In this document: piece after piece, positions 42,186 to 54,577 of the stretch
Position numbering within the stretch: position 1 is the first letter of the stretch
How the letters are laid out: each line of letters starts with the position of its first letter
Assembly (NCBI GenBank): GCA_030847615.1
Contig: JAUMIR010000005.1
Location: 107,103,116 to 107,167,115, forward strand
DNA length: 64,000 nt
From: Gambelia wislizenii
Taxonomy: Eukaryota > Chordata > Lepidosauria > Squamata > Crotaphytidae
Reading direction: 5' to 3'
Notes under the pieces: model-generated
Database searches by the model: none
Told to the model about the DNA's origin: nothing
What the model saw: the letters and a program-made list of their open reading frames with translations, nothing else
Program-made: the position numbers and the translations under genes

Positions 42186-44007
42186 GTTGTTGAGAGAGAG
42201 GAGTCACTCAAAGAGTTTTTTCTGCCTTAAGGCATGACCTAGTGCCAGTTGAAATTCATCCCTGGCTTAACCAAGGTCAGAAAGGGAAGTCTACACCCAA
42301 TGAAATGACAGCTGTGTGATTTCCATCTGATGGTGCTTAGAACACTAACTTCAATAAGCAATCTGAATCAGAAAAATAATTAAAACAGTTGAGAGAATAT
42401 CAGCTGATGAAATAACGTTGGTATGATTTCTTTAAATGGAAGGGAGGCTTTTTTTAAAAAAATCTGCTTTCATACTTGAGTGACTCAGGAGATAAACAAG
42501 CCTGAAGTTTTTCTTGAATGGAATTCACAAAAATACCTCTGGGGTGTAATCATGAATCATGCCCCTCCAGCCTTAAGTCAGCAGTCCTGAGAATAATAAA
42601 AGTGGGCAAGAAAAACTTGAACACACTGGGGAACATAAGAAGAAAGCCCTCTGTGACATGATTGCAAGTGACAATTTCTTTCATGCTATCCACGAGCTGG
42701 GATTTCAACCTGTAGTAATGCCACATCTCATTATGCAAAGAGAGTATTGGGGCAGGGAAAAATAGCATTCAAACAACATGGTGGAGGGCTGACTTAAATA
42801 GAAATGGGTAAATATAGCTCAAGAGCTCATAGTTATATCATCCATAAATAGAATATTGAAGCAAATCTGTTTAAAGGCCAGCTTCATATATACAAGCGGA
42901 CGAACAACAACACAGATCAAGCTTTCAGATCACTGATATAAGAGGAAACCTTATATTTAACCATCTCTTGGATGTGGCCTTCCTTAGAAAATTTTAGTGT
43001 GGCAGAAGCACAGTTATTCTAGGCAGTCTAAAAAAACCCTGCATCATTTCCTCTAATAATGATAGGTCAAGGGCTTATCACTTTCAGAAGGAAAATGAGG
43101 CCTATTGAATACCTCAGCTACTGGTGCTGAGGAATTCTCAATACACAGGGCACTACAGGTATTCCTGGCATATTTTCTGGGTTAAATCTAATTGTTAATC
43201 CCAACTAGGGTAAACCCATCAAATCAATGGGGGTTTACCAGTCTTACCTTATTTAACCAGTCCTAATCTTTTCATGTGTACACACATGGAATCAAACGGA
43301 TTGTTAATAAGCCCATTGATTTCATGAGCCTACCCTAGCAAAGACTTAAAAATGGTTTTAGACCTCCTTTGTTTTAACCTGGTTATTCTGCCTTTTAGGA
43401 AAGAAGTTTCCTCAAACTAGTCCTCATTAGAGGTAAGTTGGCAATAGGCAACAAATCCCAGGGCATCAACAAGTTTTGTGGATCCTCACTAAAGTGGATC
43501 CTTACTAAATGACAACAAAATAATTACTTTTAGGCAGAGCTTAGGAAGTTATTTTTAAGAAGAATATATATAATGACAACCTTGAAGGCATCCCTAATTG
43601 TTCAGAGGAATCATATTTTTCTGCAGTTGAGTGCATCCATATAAATCAGTTGGAAGCTATTTATCAGGGTCAACCTCATTTAATCTTACCTGTTCTCTAT
43701 TTCACATTTTGAGAGGACATTCATGATGTTGCTGTTCACAAATACCAATATCAAGGGTTCATTCGTATGCACAACACCCTTCTGCAGTCTGTACAGAATT
43801 GACAGGCAACTTTTGTTAATCTTCAAACTTGACACTGCCTCCCATCTTAAACAGCTCATTTCTACAATTATGCCACTATTAAGAGCATATTAGAAGGCCA
43901 GATGCATTGGTGACTCTGCTTGAAGGACACTAGTCTAAATCCAGTTGTTAGTCCCAACTAGAGTAAACCTGCTGAGTCAATGAAATTTAAATGAGTGTTG
44001 ACTTCTT
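42186..44007. other. Intergenic DNA, no gene seen
   Basis: Only short frames. Two similar stretches (AATCTAATTGTTAATCCCAA at 43184 and AATCCAGTTGTTAGTCCCAA at 43938, each followed by CTAGGGTAAACC or CTAGAGTAAACC) are copies of an unnamed short dispersed repeat. Confidence 0.45.
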
Positions 44008-44240
44008 GTTGTGTGCCTTCAAGTAATTTCCTGACTTATGGTGACCCAAAGGTGAACCTATCATGGGATCTTCTTGGAAAGATTTGTTCAGAGGAGGTTT
44101 GCCTTTGCCTTCCTCTGAGGTTGAGAGAGTATGATTTGCCCAAAGTCATCATGTGGGTTTCCACAACTGAGTGGGGATTTGAACTCTGGTTTCCAGAGTT
44201 GTAGACCAGTGCTCAAACTATTACACCACAGTAGCCCTTG
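44008..44240 (-). mobile_element. tRNA-derived squamate SINE
   Basis: Minus-strand reading: the tRNA-like head is at the right (GTTTGAGCACTGGTCTACAA, then a B-box-like stretch GAGTTCAAATCC near 44175) and the tail at the left (CAACAAGAAG, TTACTTGAAGGCACACAACA). Nearly full length. It is the same family as 51745-51955. Confidence 0.7.
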
Positions 44241-44832
44241 AGTGTTGACTTAGAAAATTCTAATTGCTCAGTACCTGTACTTTAATTGGATGAGATTTAG
44301 GCCACACAATCTAACTGTAGGCATACTTATTCAGAGGTAAGCTCATCCCCAGTACCAATGGCACTTACTCCCAAGCCTTGTTTTCCTGTTTATATTAGCT
44401 GTGAAATCACTGGGAATGGCCTTCCCAGAATAGAAAAAAGGAATAATATTGAACCATCCCTTGGGTTTGTTGAGAAGAATAATGAGCTGGTGGTTGTAAA
44501 GACATATGGACAATTAAAGGTTTGTGAATAATTAAAACTAAAGCATCTTGAAACTCTCAGGGGTCTAGGAGTTTGTTTTGAAAAAAGAGAGTTATGAATT
44601 AGTTCTCTTGCATGTTTATGGGTATGTGTGTTCTGGGAGTTTAAGGTGGGAGAAAAGACAATAGGCTGAAGTCTAACTTGTTGGAAAGCTTGGTTGCTAA
44701 TTTTATAGAGATTGCTACTTCTTGTCCTTTTTCAAGCTACTTGGAACACAAGCATTAGCAGTCATTTCCATCATATGAAAAGCACAGGAAAAGACTGGGA
44801 TGCCCCCTCCATCATTTTTCAGAAGACTGGGG
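44241..44832. other. Intergenic DNA, no gene seen
   Basis: A third copy of the short unnamed repeat may lie near 44284-44350 (GATTTAGGCCACACAATCTA). Nothing coding. Confidence 0.4.
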
Positions 44833-44965
44833 CAGTGATTCCTAAACATGGGTGCCCAGATGTTGTTGGATTACAATTGCCGCCATCCCTGGACAGTGGC
44901 CATGCTGGCTGGACAAGATAGGAATTGTCATCCAGCAGCTGAGGACCCAACATAGCAAATCACTG
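44833..44965. mobile_element. Small palindromic hAT-like MITE
   Basis: Ends CAGTGATTCCTAAAC and CAAATCACTG are inverted around CCAGATGTTGTTGGATTACA and its complement-like GGAATTGTCATCCAGCAG. It is a frequent squamate short repeat; other decayed copies lie at 47160-47250, 48290-48390 and 54376-54452. Confidence 0.6.
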
Positions 44966-46269
44966 TGTTAAGTAACAGGAGAACAAGTATAGGTCCAGAA
45001 GAATAGGAATATGGCAGAGAGGGGAAAGGTACTAAAATTGTGTGGGGGCTCAAGTTATGAACCAGATGGTTGAAGCATTTTTTGAAGGAATCCCCTGAAG
45101 GTAGGATTTTTGCAAACGAAGGCTTGTAGTTAAGCCCAGAAGCAGAGAAAGGGTTTGTCTGTTCTTTCATCCTGACACCACCTCAGAAAACTGAATTTAA
45201 CAAAAAGAATGCCACAAATGAAGGTCTGACCATAGAGAAGAAGGCAGCAAAAGCCAAAGTTCTTCATGTTGGAAATGCAGTAATGCTCAGCACGTAAAGA
45301 GCTAAAGATGTCTTAGAGCAAGCAGCAGTCATGGGGTTAAATACTTCTCAGTGACCCAAATATTCTTTAACTCTAACTTACCTATTGCAACCTCTCAGAT
45401 GTAAACTGACAATATAAGGGATTTTTCTACCTCTTCATTTCCCACCCTCTTATTCTATCTCTGTCTGTATGTACCTTCAAGTTGCCTGTTGACTTAACAG
45501 TAACCTAATTAATTTCATAGGGTTTTCTTAGGCAAGGAATATTTGGGGAGGTGGTTTTCCCAGTTCCTTCCTCTGAAATATAGCCTACAGTACCTGGTAT
45601 TTGTTGGTGGTATCCCCCTTTTACTAAAAGTCATAGCTTAGCTTGGTGTTAGCTTAGCACCCTTTCTTATCTTTAATGGAGCTCTTGCAATAAAACCTTA
45701 GTTTGTTTCTTTAGCCACTGATGCCTTTACTTCTTAATCAGAATTGCTAGCCACTGCATGTACACATTCTCCATCACTTTCCCATCTTCACCTATTTCCT
45801 AGTTTGAGGTCCTTTTATGTGTTATTAAAGTAGTGTGGAAACCACTTCCTGTGGCTTTCTCTGAGGGGGGGGGTGGCTTTTATAAGAATCAGAAGTTTGC
45901 CAGCATATGGGTGGGACCCAACTGCATGAGTCTGTCTCACTTGATTCTCCTGTCTGGGCTCTCAATCAAGGTGATGATTGGAGAGGAAGATCATGTGTTA
46001 TTGCTTCAGTCCATGTGGCTGGGTCATTAAACTGAAAATGTTGCTGAAAAGCTGCTCCAGAGCTACTACTACAAAGTACAAAGAACACTAAGAAGAAGTG
46101 CTTTCGTTGCCCATTGCCACTGTGAACACTCTTATCTACTCTGTATCTGAAGAGCTAAACACTAGGTGGTAACTAAAGCTTCTAATCTCAGGATTGCATC
46201 ACTCATGCACACTGGAGGGGATGTCTAACTGTTCTTCTGTTTAATTTCTTCTGCCTGTGTGCAATTCTG
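44966..46269. other. Intergenic DNA with a SINE fragment
   Basis: A decayed minus-strand SINE tail is visible at about 45465-45570 (TATGTACCTTCAAGTTGCCT, CATAGGGTTTTCTTAGGCAA). No gene. Confidence 0.45.
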
Positions 46270-46765
46270 TGTAAAAACAAAATAGCTAAAACAATAAGTT
46301 AAAACAGTATTAAACAACCAGTCTAATTAAATCATTACTTTAAGACATTAATTTTAAACAATTAAAAACATAACAAGCACTGATTACATATTGTAAACAG
46401 CACCCCCATAGCACATCCTTCTGCTCTGACTGGTTAAAGGCTGAAGACCTGTTTCAATAGGAAGGTCTTTGTCTGCCAGCAAAAAGAGAGCAGAGAGGGA
46501 GCCAACTTGAGCCTCCCTTAGGACTACATCACATAGGAGATGCTACCAAGAAGGCTCTTCTGAGACTTTCACCAGATGAGACTTTCACCAGATGACCCTC
46601 CAAAGATCTTGGGCAGGCTCATGTGAGGAGATAGGGATTTTCATGTAGTCTGGGCTTAGGCCATGTAGGGCTTGGTAGGTCATAATCAGCATTTTGAATT
46701 GTGCCTGGAAAGAGACTGGTAGCCCTTCTGCTACTGATCCTATAAGGCCCCTTTGTCTAACTTCA
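46270..46765 (-). mobile_element. L2/CR1-type LINE 3' region, minus strand
   Basis: Plus-strand text CATGTAGGGCTTGGTAGGTC and CAGCATTTTGAATTGTGCCT, after GATCTTGGGCAGGCTCATG, is the complement of the 3' UTR of common squamate LINEs. AT-rich tail to the left (46270-46390). A short duplication (GAGACTTTCACCAGATGA twice, 46560-46595) is present. Confidence 0.55.
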
Positions 46766-48269
46766 GAACTAGAGCCCTATTTGGGCAGTTTAGAAAGTCA
46801 ATTAAATTAATTAATGAAGACCTGGGCTATGGGCACATAGTGGTGTGCCTCCAACAATATGTATGTGACATAGCACCCCCAGAGCTGTACATATTGGTGT
46901 AAATCCAGAGTTTAGAAAAGAGAAGCTTGGAGATATGCCCACATTTCCTCAACATGAATGATCTAAAGTCACTTTCCCAAGCTTTGTCCAAACATTTATA
47001 GAACAGTAATCTATGAGCATACAGCTGTACATAGTATATTGCATATGTGTGGACATGGGGAGGCACTTACATCATGGCAGTAAGATTAGGAGCAGGGCTC
47101 TACAGTGGACTCCTTCTCTTCACTCCCTTGTTAGGGTACTTTAATACAGGAGTGAGATTATATGGTCTTCCAGATGTTGTTGGACTGCAACTCTTAGCAT
47201 TCCTCACCATTGGCTATGTTGGCTGCTGGGTACTGCAATCCAACAATACCTGAGGGGGACATAGGAATTCCACCCAGGCATAATTCGATTTCTGACCATG
47301 GTGGTCGGGGGCTTGTGAGGAGTGCAAAAATACCCCAAAGCAATTTTTCCAAGCCCTGTCTTGAACATTCAGATAGAAGGACTGCCAAGTTTTCTTGATA
47401 AAATGAAAAAGGTACTGCTTTCTTCCCTAGCATGCCTCACTTCTTAACTCCACCTCATTTGCCTGCTTTGAACCTCAGAGACAAATAAATGCAATCATAT
47501 GGTTGTCACCAACAGCTAGTTCTGTCTCAGTATTCTCAGTCAACTACATAAGAATAATATTGAGTTAATATATACCATACTTTTCATGTAAACCTGAATC
47601 ATCATCTCAAAGCAGAACAGTATTTTTCTCCTTTGGAAATGAAAACAAAAAAAATGCAAGTTTCTATACAGATCAGGGAATAAATCCAGTCTTACATCAG
47701 TGTAAATGATATATGCAGTAAAGAAGGACTAATATGTTTGTACTGTTTGTATTGGTTACAAGAATCCTATCTAATGAGAAATTCAATGATTTTTTTTAAA
47801 AAAATGATTGATTATATAGCTGGCAACAAGGACATCTGATTAATGGACATCAAGTTCACATCATCGACTTAAGGTAACAGGGGAATCACTGCATTTTCAT
47901 TATAGGCAGATGCTGTTCTACTATTGGCAGGAATGAAATTTCTTTTCTAAAGATTAATTACTTTGCTGAGCTGGTCATTTTTCCCAGTGACTATGATTTA
48001 CTTCTTACTGAGATTTTAAGCCTATATTTGAACTCTACTGCTTTGGAGTACAGGTGATGGCTCAAATGTTTTAATGAAATTCCAGCGAAAGGGAAAAAAT
48101 TAAAGGAAAAGCCAGGACACAACCCTTCTCATCAACTTCTGTATTAATGTGATTTTTATATAAATTGTGGAGGAACATTCAGTCATGTGAGCCCGCTGCT
48201 GAACTCTAATGTGGTGCAGCTGGGTTCATCCTGTTGGTAAGAACTAGGCCACAATTCAGGGGTGGAGAG
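46766..48269. other. Intergenic DNA, one decayed MITE
   Basis: Around 47150-47250 lies a decayed copy of the MITE at 44833 (CCAGATGTTGTTGGACTGCA). The rest, including AT-rich 47480-48200, shows no gene. Confidence 0.45.
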
Positions 48270-48405
48270 CATGTGGAGAGCAAAATGTAACTCTCCACAT
48301 GTTGTTGGACTGCAGTGACCATCATTCCTGACCATTGGCTATGCTGGCAAGGGCTTCTGGGACTTGAAGTCCAACAATATATGGAGGGTCACCCTTTTGC
48401 CGACC
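48270..48405. mobile_element. Palindromic short MITE copy
   Basis: ACATGTTGTTGGACTGCAGT then CTTGAAGTCCAACAATAT are inverted arms as in the element at 44833, with CTGACCATTGGCTATGCTGG between them. Ends not exact. Confidence 0.55.
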
Positions 48406-48873
48406 CTTACCATTATTGATTATATTGTCCATACTTAAAAGGTGGGAATGGCATTTAGTTCAGCCTGAACTGGAATATGTAGTTTGGTAGTTAAGCACAT
48501 TAAGCTGACATAGACCAAGACATTTTGCTGCCTGGTATGAAGGACAAGATACTACCCCCTTCCATTCCATGTACAAAAGCCAACAGGTCTGGTAGATTAA
48601 TCTTTCTTCAACACTGGTAATGGGAGAGTATTGCCCACAACACTTGGAGGTCCAGGATAGCAGGAGATCTGTCTGCCAACACCTGCTGCCTGAGGTATTC
48701 ACTGATATTCAGGTTGGTGGACAGACTGATTCCCCAGTCTTTCTGCATTGCCTGTTGCCTGACTAGGGTTAGCTCCTGGAAACCTTTCACTATCCAATAC
48801 TCTGATTATCATGCACCGATGATATCTCCACATTACCCATGCATCTTTTGTCTATGCACACTGCAGCTGCTGC
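48406..48873. other. Intergenic DNA, no gene seen
   Basis: No domain recognised. Opposed short frames on both strands only. Confidence 0.4.
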
Positions 48874-49075
48874 CACATTGCAGAAATAATGCAATATGAC
48901 ACTGCTTTAACTACTATGGCTACATCCTATAGAATCCTGGGATTTGTAGTTTGTTGTAGCACCAGAGCTCTCTGACAGAGAAGGCCAAATATTTCACAAA
49001 ACTACAAATCCTAGAATTCCATAGCATTGAGCCATGGCAGTTAAAGCGGTGTCAAATTGCATTATTTCTGCAGTG
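48874..49075. mobile_element. Palindromic hAT MITE, second copy
   Basis: Same element as 30541-30740: CACATTGCAGAAATAATGCA at the left and GCATTATTTCTGCAGTG at the right, with ATCCTGGGATTTGTAGTTTG inside. A clear TSD was not seen. Confidence 0.75.
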
Positions 49076-49252
49076 TGGCAGGGGTCTGAGAATGAGATCA
49101 TATTACAAGACCTGAAAGACTCAAAGCACAAGGAGATTGAAAAGAAGCTATTACTGAAAAGATGGGGAATTTCTGCCTGGTCTGTGTGCTTAATGTTGTC
49201 CTCATCCATCCACAGTGTCTATTGCTGTTATCTCTCATTGAATGGAGAGAGA

Positions 49253-49880
49253 GGTTTTTTATGTCATGAATTCCCTTGCAGAGGACTCAGAGGATGAGGA
49301 GGAAGAAGCAGAGAATACAGATGAAGCAGATAGAGAAAGCCTGGAAGAGCTACCCTGGTTCCCTCTGAGAGAGCAGCTGAAGCAGATAGAGAACACATAC
49401 CTTACCCTCAAGAACAAACAGTTTGCCAGCCGGCGATAGATGATCCAGATGACATGCTACCTTCCTTCTCTGAACTCAGGAGGAAGAAATGCCATGCCCA
49501 GCATCACTTAAATACTAATCGCTGACCTGATTACTCATTAATGAGGCCTAGCTGACCTTAAGAATCTGGCTATAAATCTCCCAGAGGTTTTCCCTTGAGA
49601 TTCAGTGCCGACAACTGCTTATCTTAGCTGTTGCACTCTTCAGTGTTCCCTGCTTTGACTTGACTTCAGACTGATTTCTGGACTGTTGCTCCACCCACTC
49701 CTGAAATGTGGTCCATGCCAACCTTAATTCCAAATTGGAATTGAACTGCTGTGGATCATAGATGGCTCAGAGCTTTGGACGAAAACAATTTGAATTCCAC
49801 TCTGACCCATACCTGTTTTTCCCCATGAGGGAATAAAGCAATTGGGTGGGGAAAACTTTGTCCTAAAACTTGTTTCTATT
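49253..49880 (+). other. Possible LTR with a short acidic frame
   Basis: An acidic frame at 49260-49439 (EDSEDEEEEAENTDEAD, then LPWFPLREQLKQIENTYLTL) ends at TAG. A TATA-like TATAAATC follows at 49571 and AATAAAG at 49832, spaced like the promoter and poly(A) signal of an LTR. I could not find matching TG and CA ends with a TSD, so this may be a solo LTR fragment or chance. I do not recognise the frame. Confidence 0.3.
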
Positions 49881-51005
49881 CTTCATTAGACTAGATACAT
49901 TGAATCACCAGAATGTACATGTTGACTCACCCTTCAACAATTGACTCAATAGAGTTTGTCTAGTTTGGACTAACAGGATTCCAGCTAATGAATGGTTAAG
50001 TGTTCAAGGAAAAAACATAGGCCTTTCCCCCCTCCCTTTGGTTTACTGCCTCAGCTTCTCACAGCTTTAAACTACCCTAAGTTTTAAGTGAGTTGAAGGA
50101 AAGTTAAATGTGGCTGCTCCATGTCTACTTTGACCTTTGTGAATGCGGGATTTGCAATGCAATCAAAAAGGGTTGAAGTTTTTATTTTGGTTTTTTTTAT
50201 TTCTCTTTTCTTTTCTTGTCATAATTGGGTAAAATTAGTAAAATATTGGGTAAAATTAGTAAAATACAAAGGCTATAAAAACAGCATAGGTTAACATGAC
50301 TATTACACAAATAAAGAACAACAAAAGCAAAATTAAAAAGTATAATCTTAACATAATGAAAAAAGTTATCAAAACAGAAGTTAAAAAAACACTACACATA
50401 CACAAAATAATATACATATAAATAATATACATATAAATCCTTATACCAAAGTGTGAAAAACACTTCTCATTTGTCTGTACTGCTATTTCATTAATCACCT
50501 TCTTCCTACAGCTCACATCAAATGCTTCTTCTTTCAACAATTTTGTTCTTTTTTCTTTTCGATTTTTTTATTTAATCTTATATTTGTAAACCATGAAAGT
50601 TAAAATGCACACAGCATATATATTAAACATCTCCCCATTTATACACTTATATTCTTTGCGTATATGATCTTCCAGTCTATATTTCCCATCTTTTTCACTC
50701 CTTCTTATACTTTTCCTCTTTCACTCTTCTTACCATATTACCTAAGATGGAAGTCACTAACATTTTGCACATTCAGATGAATTCTATCTCTATCTCCATT
50801 CTAGGTAGTATTCTTACCATCCCATAACCTTTACCGTCTTCAATTCTCCCCCAATTTCTCTCTCTTTTATATTCTCCCTCCTCTCTTCTTCTCTTCGTAC
50901 ACTTTCTCTTACCCTCACACTTACATTCCCTTTTATCGCTATCATTCTTATTCCCTTCTTTTCCCTTCCTTTCCCTTATGCTGTATTCCCATGTTCTTAA
51001 CAGAA
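49881..51005. other. AT-rich then pyrimidine-rich stretch
   Basis: 50160-51005 is strongly C/T-biased on the plus strand (for example CTCCCTCCTCTCTTCTTCTC at 50875), resembling the leader of the minus-strand L1 at 60308-63160, but no L1 coding sequence is adjacent. It may be a decayed L1 leader fragment. No gene. Confidence 0.35.
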
Positions 51006-51744
51006 AGGATTGAAGTTTTTAGTGCTTTATACACTTTACTGTACTGAGGAAGAGTTCAATTTGAACAACACTGGTTATTTTAGAATGGCATATAAGGAGT
51101 AAAAGATACCATTATTGGAGGTTTTCCAGCAGTGAACTACATTATCAATACATGCTATAAAGCAATGCCACTATAGTTCATCTAGTGCAAAGACAAGTGT
51201 CTTGTTCAGCTCTCATGGAAACCCATGCCTCTACACCATCATGTCCGCACTCCTTTACAAAATGGAACAAATGAGTAGACATAAGACAGATAGTCATCTG
51301 CTTCAGTTGTGGATTTTCCTAGGACACATTGACTGTCAATATCAACTTTTATTTCACCAAACAAGAATAAAAAGAGTTGTCTTGCTTGATCAAGTCAAAA
51401 TTATTCTAGGCTACATTCTGTTTCCAATCTGACACTGGAAGTACTGTGGAAAGTTGATGAAGATCTATCTCTGTAGTTTGTCCTCCATAATCTGGTGTTT
51501 TAAAGGCATATTGCTTCTCTACATGGAGGTTCCAGGACTATCCTGGCTAATTAGAGTTCTAGCCCTTCCAGGGTTGCCAACTCAGGATCATCCCCAGCCC
51601 TGAGATTTCATGGTCAAAACTAGGGATGACCCCTTATGATGTCACAATGTGTACCCTTTGTAATGCTACAAGGGGGCAGGCCCTGGTGAAGTCATAAAGC
51701 ATGAAACATTAAGCATCAAACACAGTTAACAAAGAGAACACCAT
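51006..51744. other. Intergenic DNA, no gene seen
   Basis: Short frames only; no family recognised. Confidence 0.45.
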
Positions 51745-51955
51745 TCAAAGGGAGCCAACACGATGCTGTGGCTTGAGTGTTGGACTACAGCTCTGGAGAC
51801 CAGGGTTCAAATTCTCACTTGGCCATGGAAACGCACTGGGCAAGTCACAGAGGAAGGCAAGGGAAAAACCAGTCTAAAACGAATCTTGCCAAGAAAACCC
51901 ATTTTGTCCTAGGGTCACTATAAGTTGGAAATGACTTGAAGGCACACAACAACAA
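51745..51955 (+). mobile_element. tRNA-derived squamate SINE
   Basis: Full-length-looking copy: tRNA-like head with A-box region (TGTGGCTTGAGTGTTGGACT) and B box (AGGGTTCAAATTCT at about 51801), body (GGGCAAGTCACAGAGGAAGG, AATCTTGCCAAGAAAACCC) and tail (ATGACTTGAAGGCACACAAC, AACAAC). RNA polymerase III promoter boxes are inferred from the head. Same family as 44008-44240. Confidence 0.75.
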
Positions 51956-54577
51956 CATTCAAATGAAAAACACCAAATCTAGCAAGTGAGGAAAATACAT
52001 AGATATACACCTTTTCTTAAGATTTCTCCTCCTCACCCCAGAAGCAGAGAAATGGGTGAGAGCCCTGAGATCTTGGCATTATGGCTGATGAAATAACAGA
52101 GCTGTTCTCTGCCCCTGAATTCTTTCTGTCTAGTGAAAGCAGGCAAAGAAGTGAGTCAATGTTCTCTTACTCACTTTATCATTAGAACAGCCTTGAGAAG
52201 GGGAGCACTTTGCCCAAGGTGACTGGTTGAGTTTCATGGAACAGTGGGACTAGAATCTGTATCTCCTAAGTCTGTCCCAGTCCACTACAACATAATGTCT
52301 TTCATATCAAAGACCACCAACATCACACCATACTACCACTGACATTTTCTCCACTGAGAAAAAGAGAGTAAATGATTTGACTAGAGCCAGTCAAATGCCT
52401 CTACGTTTGTGTATGGTAAAAAACAATGCCCCTCAAAGCATGTGTAACTAATTCCCCCTCCCCATACTGTTTCACTGAAGTTAAGAGCTATTTATTGAAC
52501 AGTTTAAATATACATATGAGGATGTATATTTTAGGGTCTTGTTTTTTAAAACCGTGACTTCTGGCAGACTGCAGCAGCTGCTATCCATGTGGTGCTTTCA
52601 TCTGGAAGAACCAGTATGTTAAATTAGCAGCTGTGGAAATGTACTTTGAATTAAAATGAGATTTTTTTTTTTAAAAAAAGGAAATCTATTAATAATTGGT
52701 CAATTTTCAGTCTCTTGAGTATGAAAGGGTTTCAAGCTAAGATCTGGTTTGTCAAATTAAGGCAAGAGCTTTTATATTCCGTGCCACCCATGGTTATCAT
52801 ACACATCATGGGCAACTCAAAGGCTACTTCCATGTGAGAATGTTTGCTGAGCAATTTTCTAGGCAGTAATACATGAAGCCTCTTTGCACCAGAATACCAG
52901 CTAAAAGTATTCAGTATAAGAGCTCTGATAGGTAAGGAACCTGGGTCTCAGTTAGACTGCAGGAAAAAATGCCCAGGGATGCACATTAACTCACCTTTGC
53001 AGCAGCTCCTTTTTGTCTAGATGATTTTGTCTCAAAAAAAGTTGTGCAGCAATGCATGACGAAGTTCACACAAAGCCCCTTCACATGAATCAAGATGATA
53101 GCTGTGAGAATGGGGCACTTTAGTATCCACCCCCCCCATTTCATTGTTGCTCTACATTTAAAAAAAAACAAAACTTTTGTTTTAAAAGGGTGGAAAGGTG
53201 ACCTTCTGCTTGTTAAAAAAAAAAAAAATCACCTCAGCGCAGCAAAAGAGCACTCCCTAGCTGGTCCTGAAAGGCAAAATGACACTTCTGGACTCAGCTG
53301 GAGGAAAGCCTACCCCCACTTGCATGACGGACCAATCAGTTGTCAACATCCTTCTGGCCCAGAATGCATAGCACTTCAAATCAGTCTTCTAAAAGAACAG
53401 TAATGAGCATCTCTCTATAGTTTATTAAAACCTTCGCAGAAAACCACAAAGTCTCTTAGGGTGCAGTTTATGGAGTCCTCCCCTTTCGAATATGGTGAAT
53501 GTCCTGTGCAGCTTGTTGGGACAACAGGTATTCTCCATGAATTCTGTGAGGGGTAATTTTACCATTTAGACAACCCCCTGATGAAAGATGTGACATTCCT
53601 GTAAGTTACTATCATATTACCTGGATTTTATTTTAGCATGAGCTCTTTTCACATATAAACCCATTTCTTCAGTTGCAGTACCAAATGAAGTGAGTTTATG
53701 CATATCCACAAAAGCTCATGATGAAATAAAAACCAGTTAATCTTAAAGGTGCTGCCACATTTCTTTTTTTTTCACCTTGTCCCTTCCTCCTTTGTTTGCT
53801 GGAGGAAACTAACACGACTACTATTTTTAATCTATATATAGAAAACTATCATAGTACCTTTCATTCCTTTACTTTCTATATATTTACTGAGCCAAACAAG
53901 AAACAACCACTGGATAGAACTGGGGCAAGCTGGAAGGGAGTCCCTTGTTTATCCAACTACAACTTGGTTGTGCACATTGGTTCACTTCCTTCACCTGGGA
54001 TCATATTGTGAATTTTTGCTGTTTTATTGGAAATTGATTTGGCATTAAAGAACTGCAACCTAATGATGGATAGCTGACATTGCAGCCAGTGGTCTGTTGA
54101 CCAATCTGTTCAGGACCTAATCGTCCAAACCTCTTTGTCCTCACTAGGACCGCATCCATGTGTAATATCTACCTCTCAATAAAAGTGGGGGAAAGTGCCC
54201 TCTGGACTCCTTTGAGTTACATGCATCCTTACCTGAGATGTGGGGCACTATAGGATCACCCTGTGGAAAGCTGAATGTGCAAAAGAGCTCATGAAATAGA
54301 ATTATTCTAGAAAATGTATGACTTCACATTGCAGCCAGATTCCTTTAATACAATTTTCTTCAACCTGATTTCCTCCCAAGGTTTTGGTGTACAACTCCCA
54401 CACTCCCTGGCCATTAATTATGCTGTTATGGTAGATGGGAGGTGTAGTTAGGTAGGCAAAGTAAGGTAGTTAGGGATGAGTGAGGTTGTTTTCACTGTAA
54501 TGAAAGAGAAAGTAAACGTGACAGATTTGCTCACCTCCTGAATGAACTCTGAATGAAACAGAGACATTTGCCTATAC
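51956..54577. other. Intergenic DNA, minor repeats
   Basis: Around 52165-52300 a MIR- or SINE-like minus-strand fragment (TTTGCCCAAGGTGACTGGTT) is visible; 54376-54452 is a decayed palindromic MITE. A-rich runs occur at 53160 and 53214. No gene. Confidence 0.45.

Noticed and set aside
51750..51815. tRNA gene suggested by A- and B-box-like sequence
   Set aside because: The downstream body and tail are those of a dispersed SINE and the cloverleaf is not intact.
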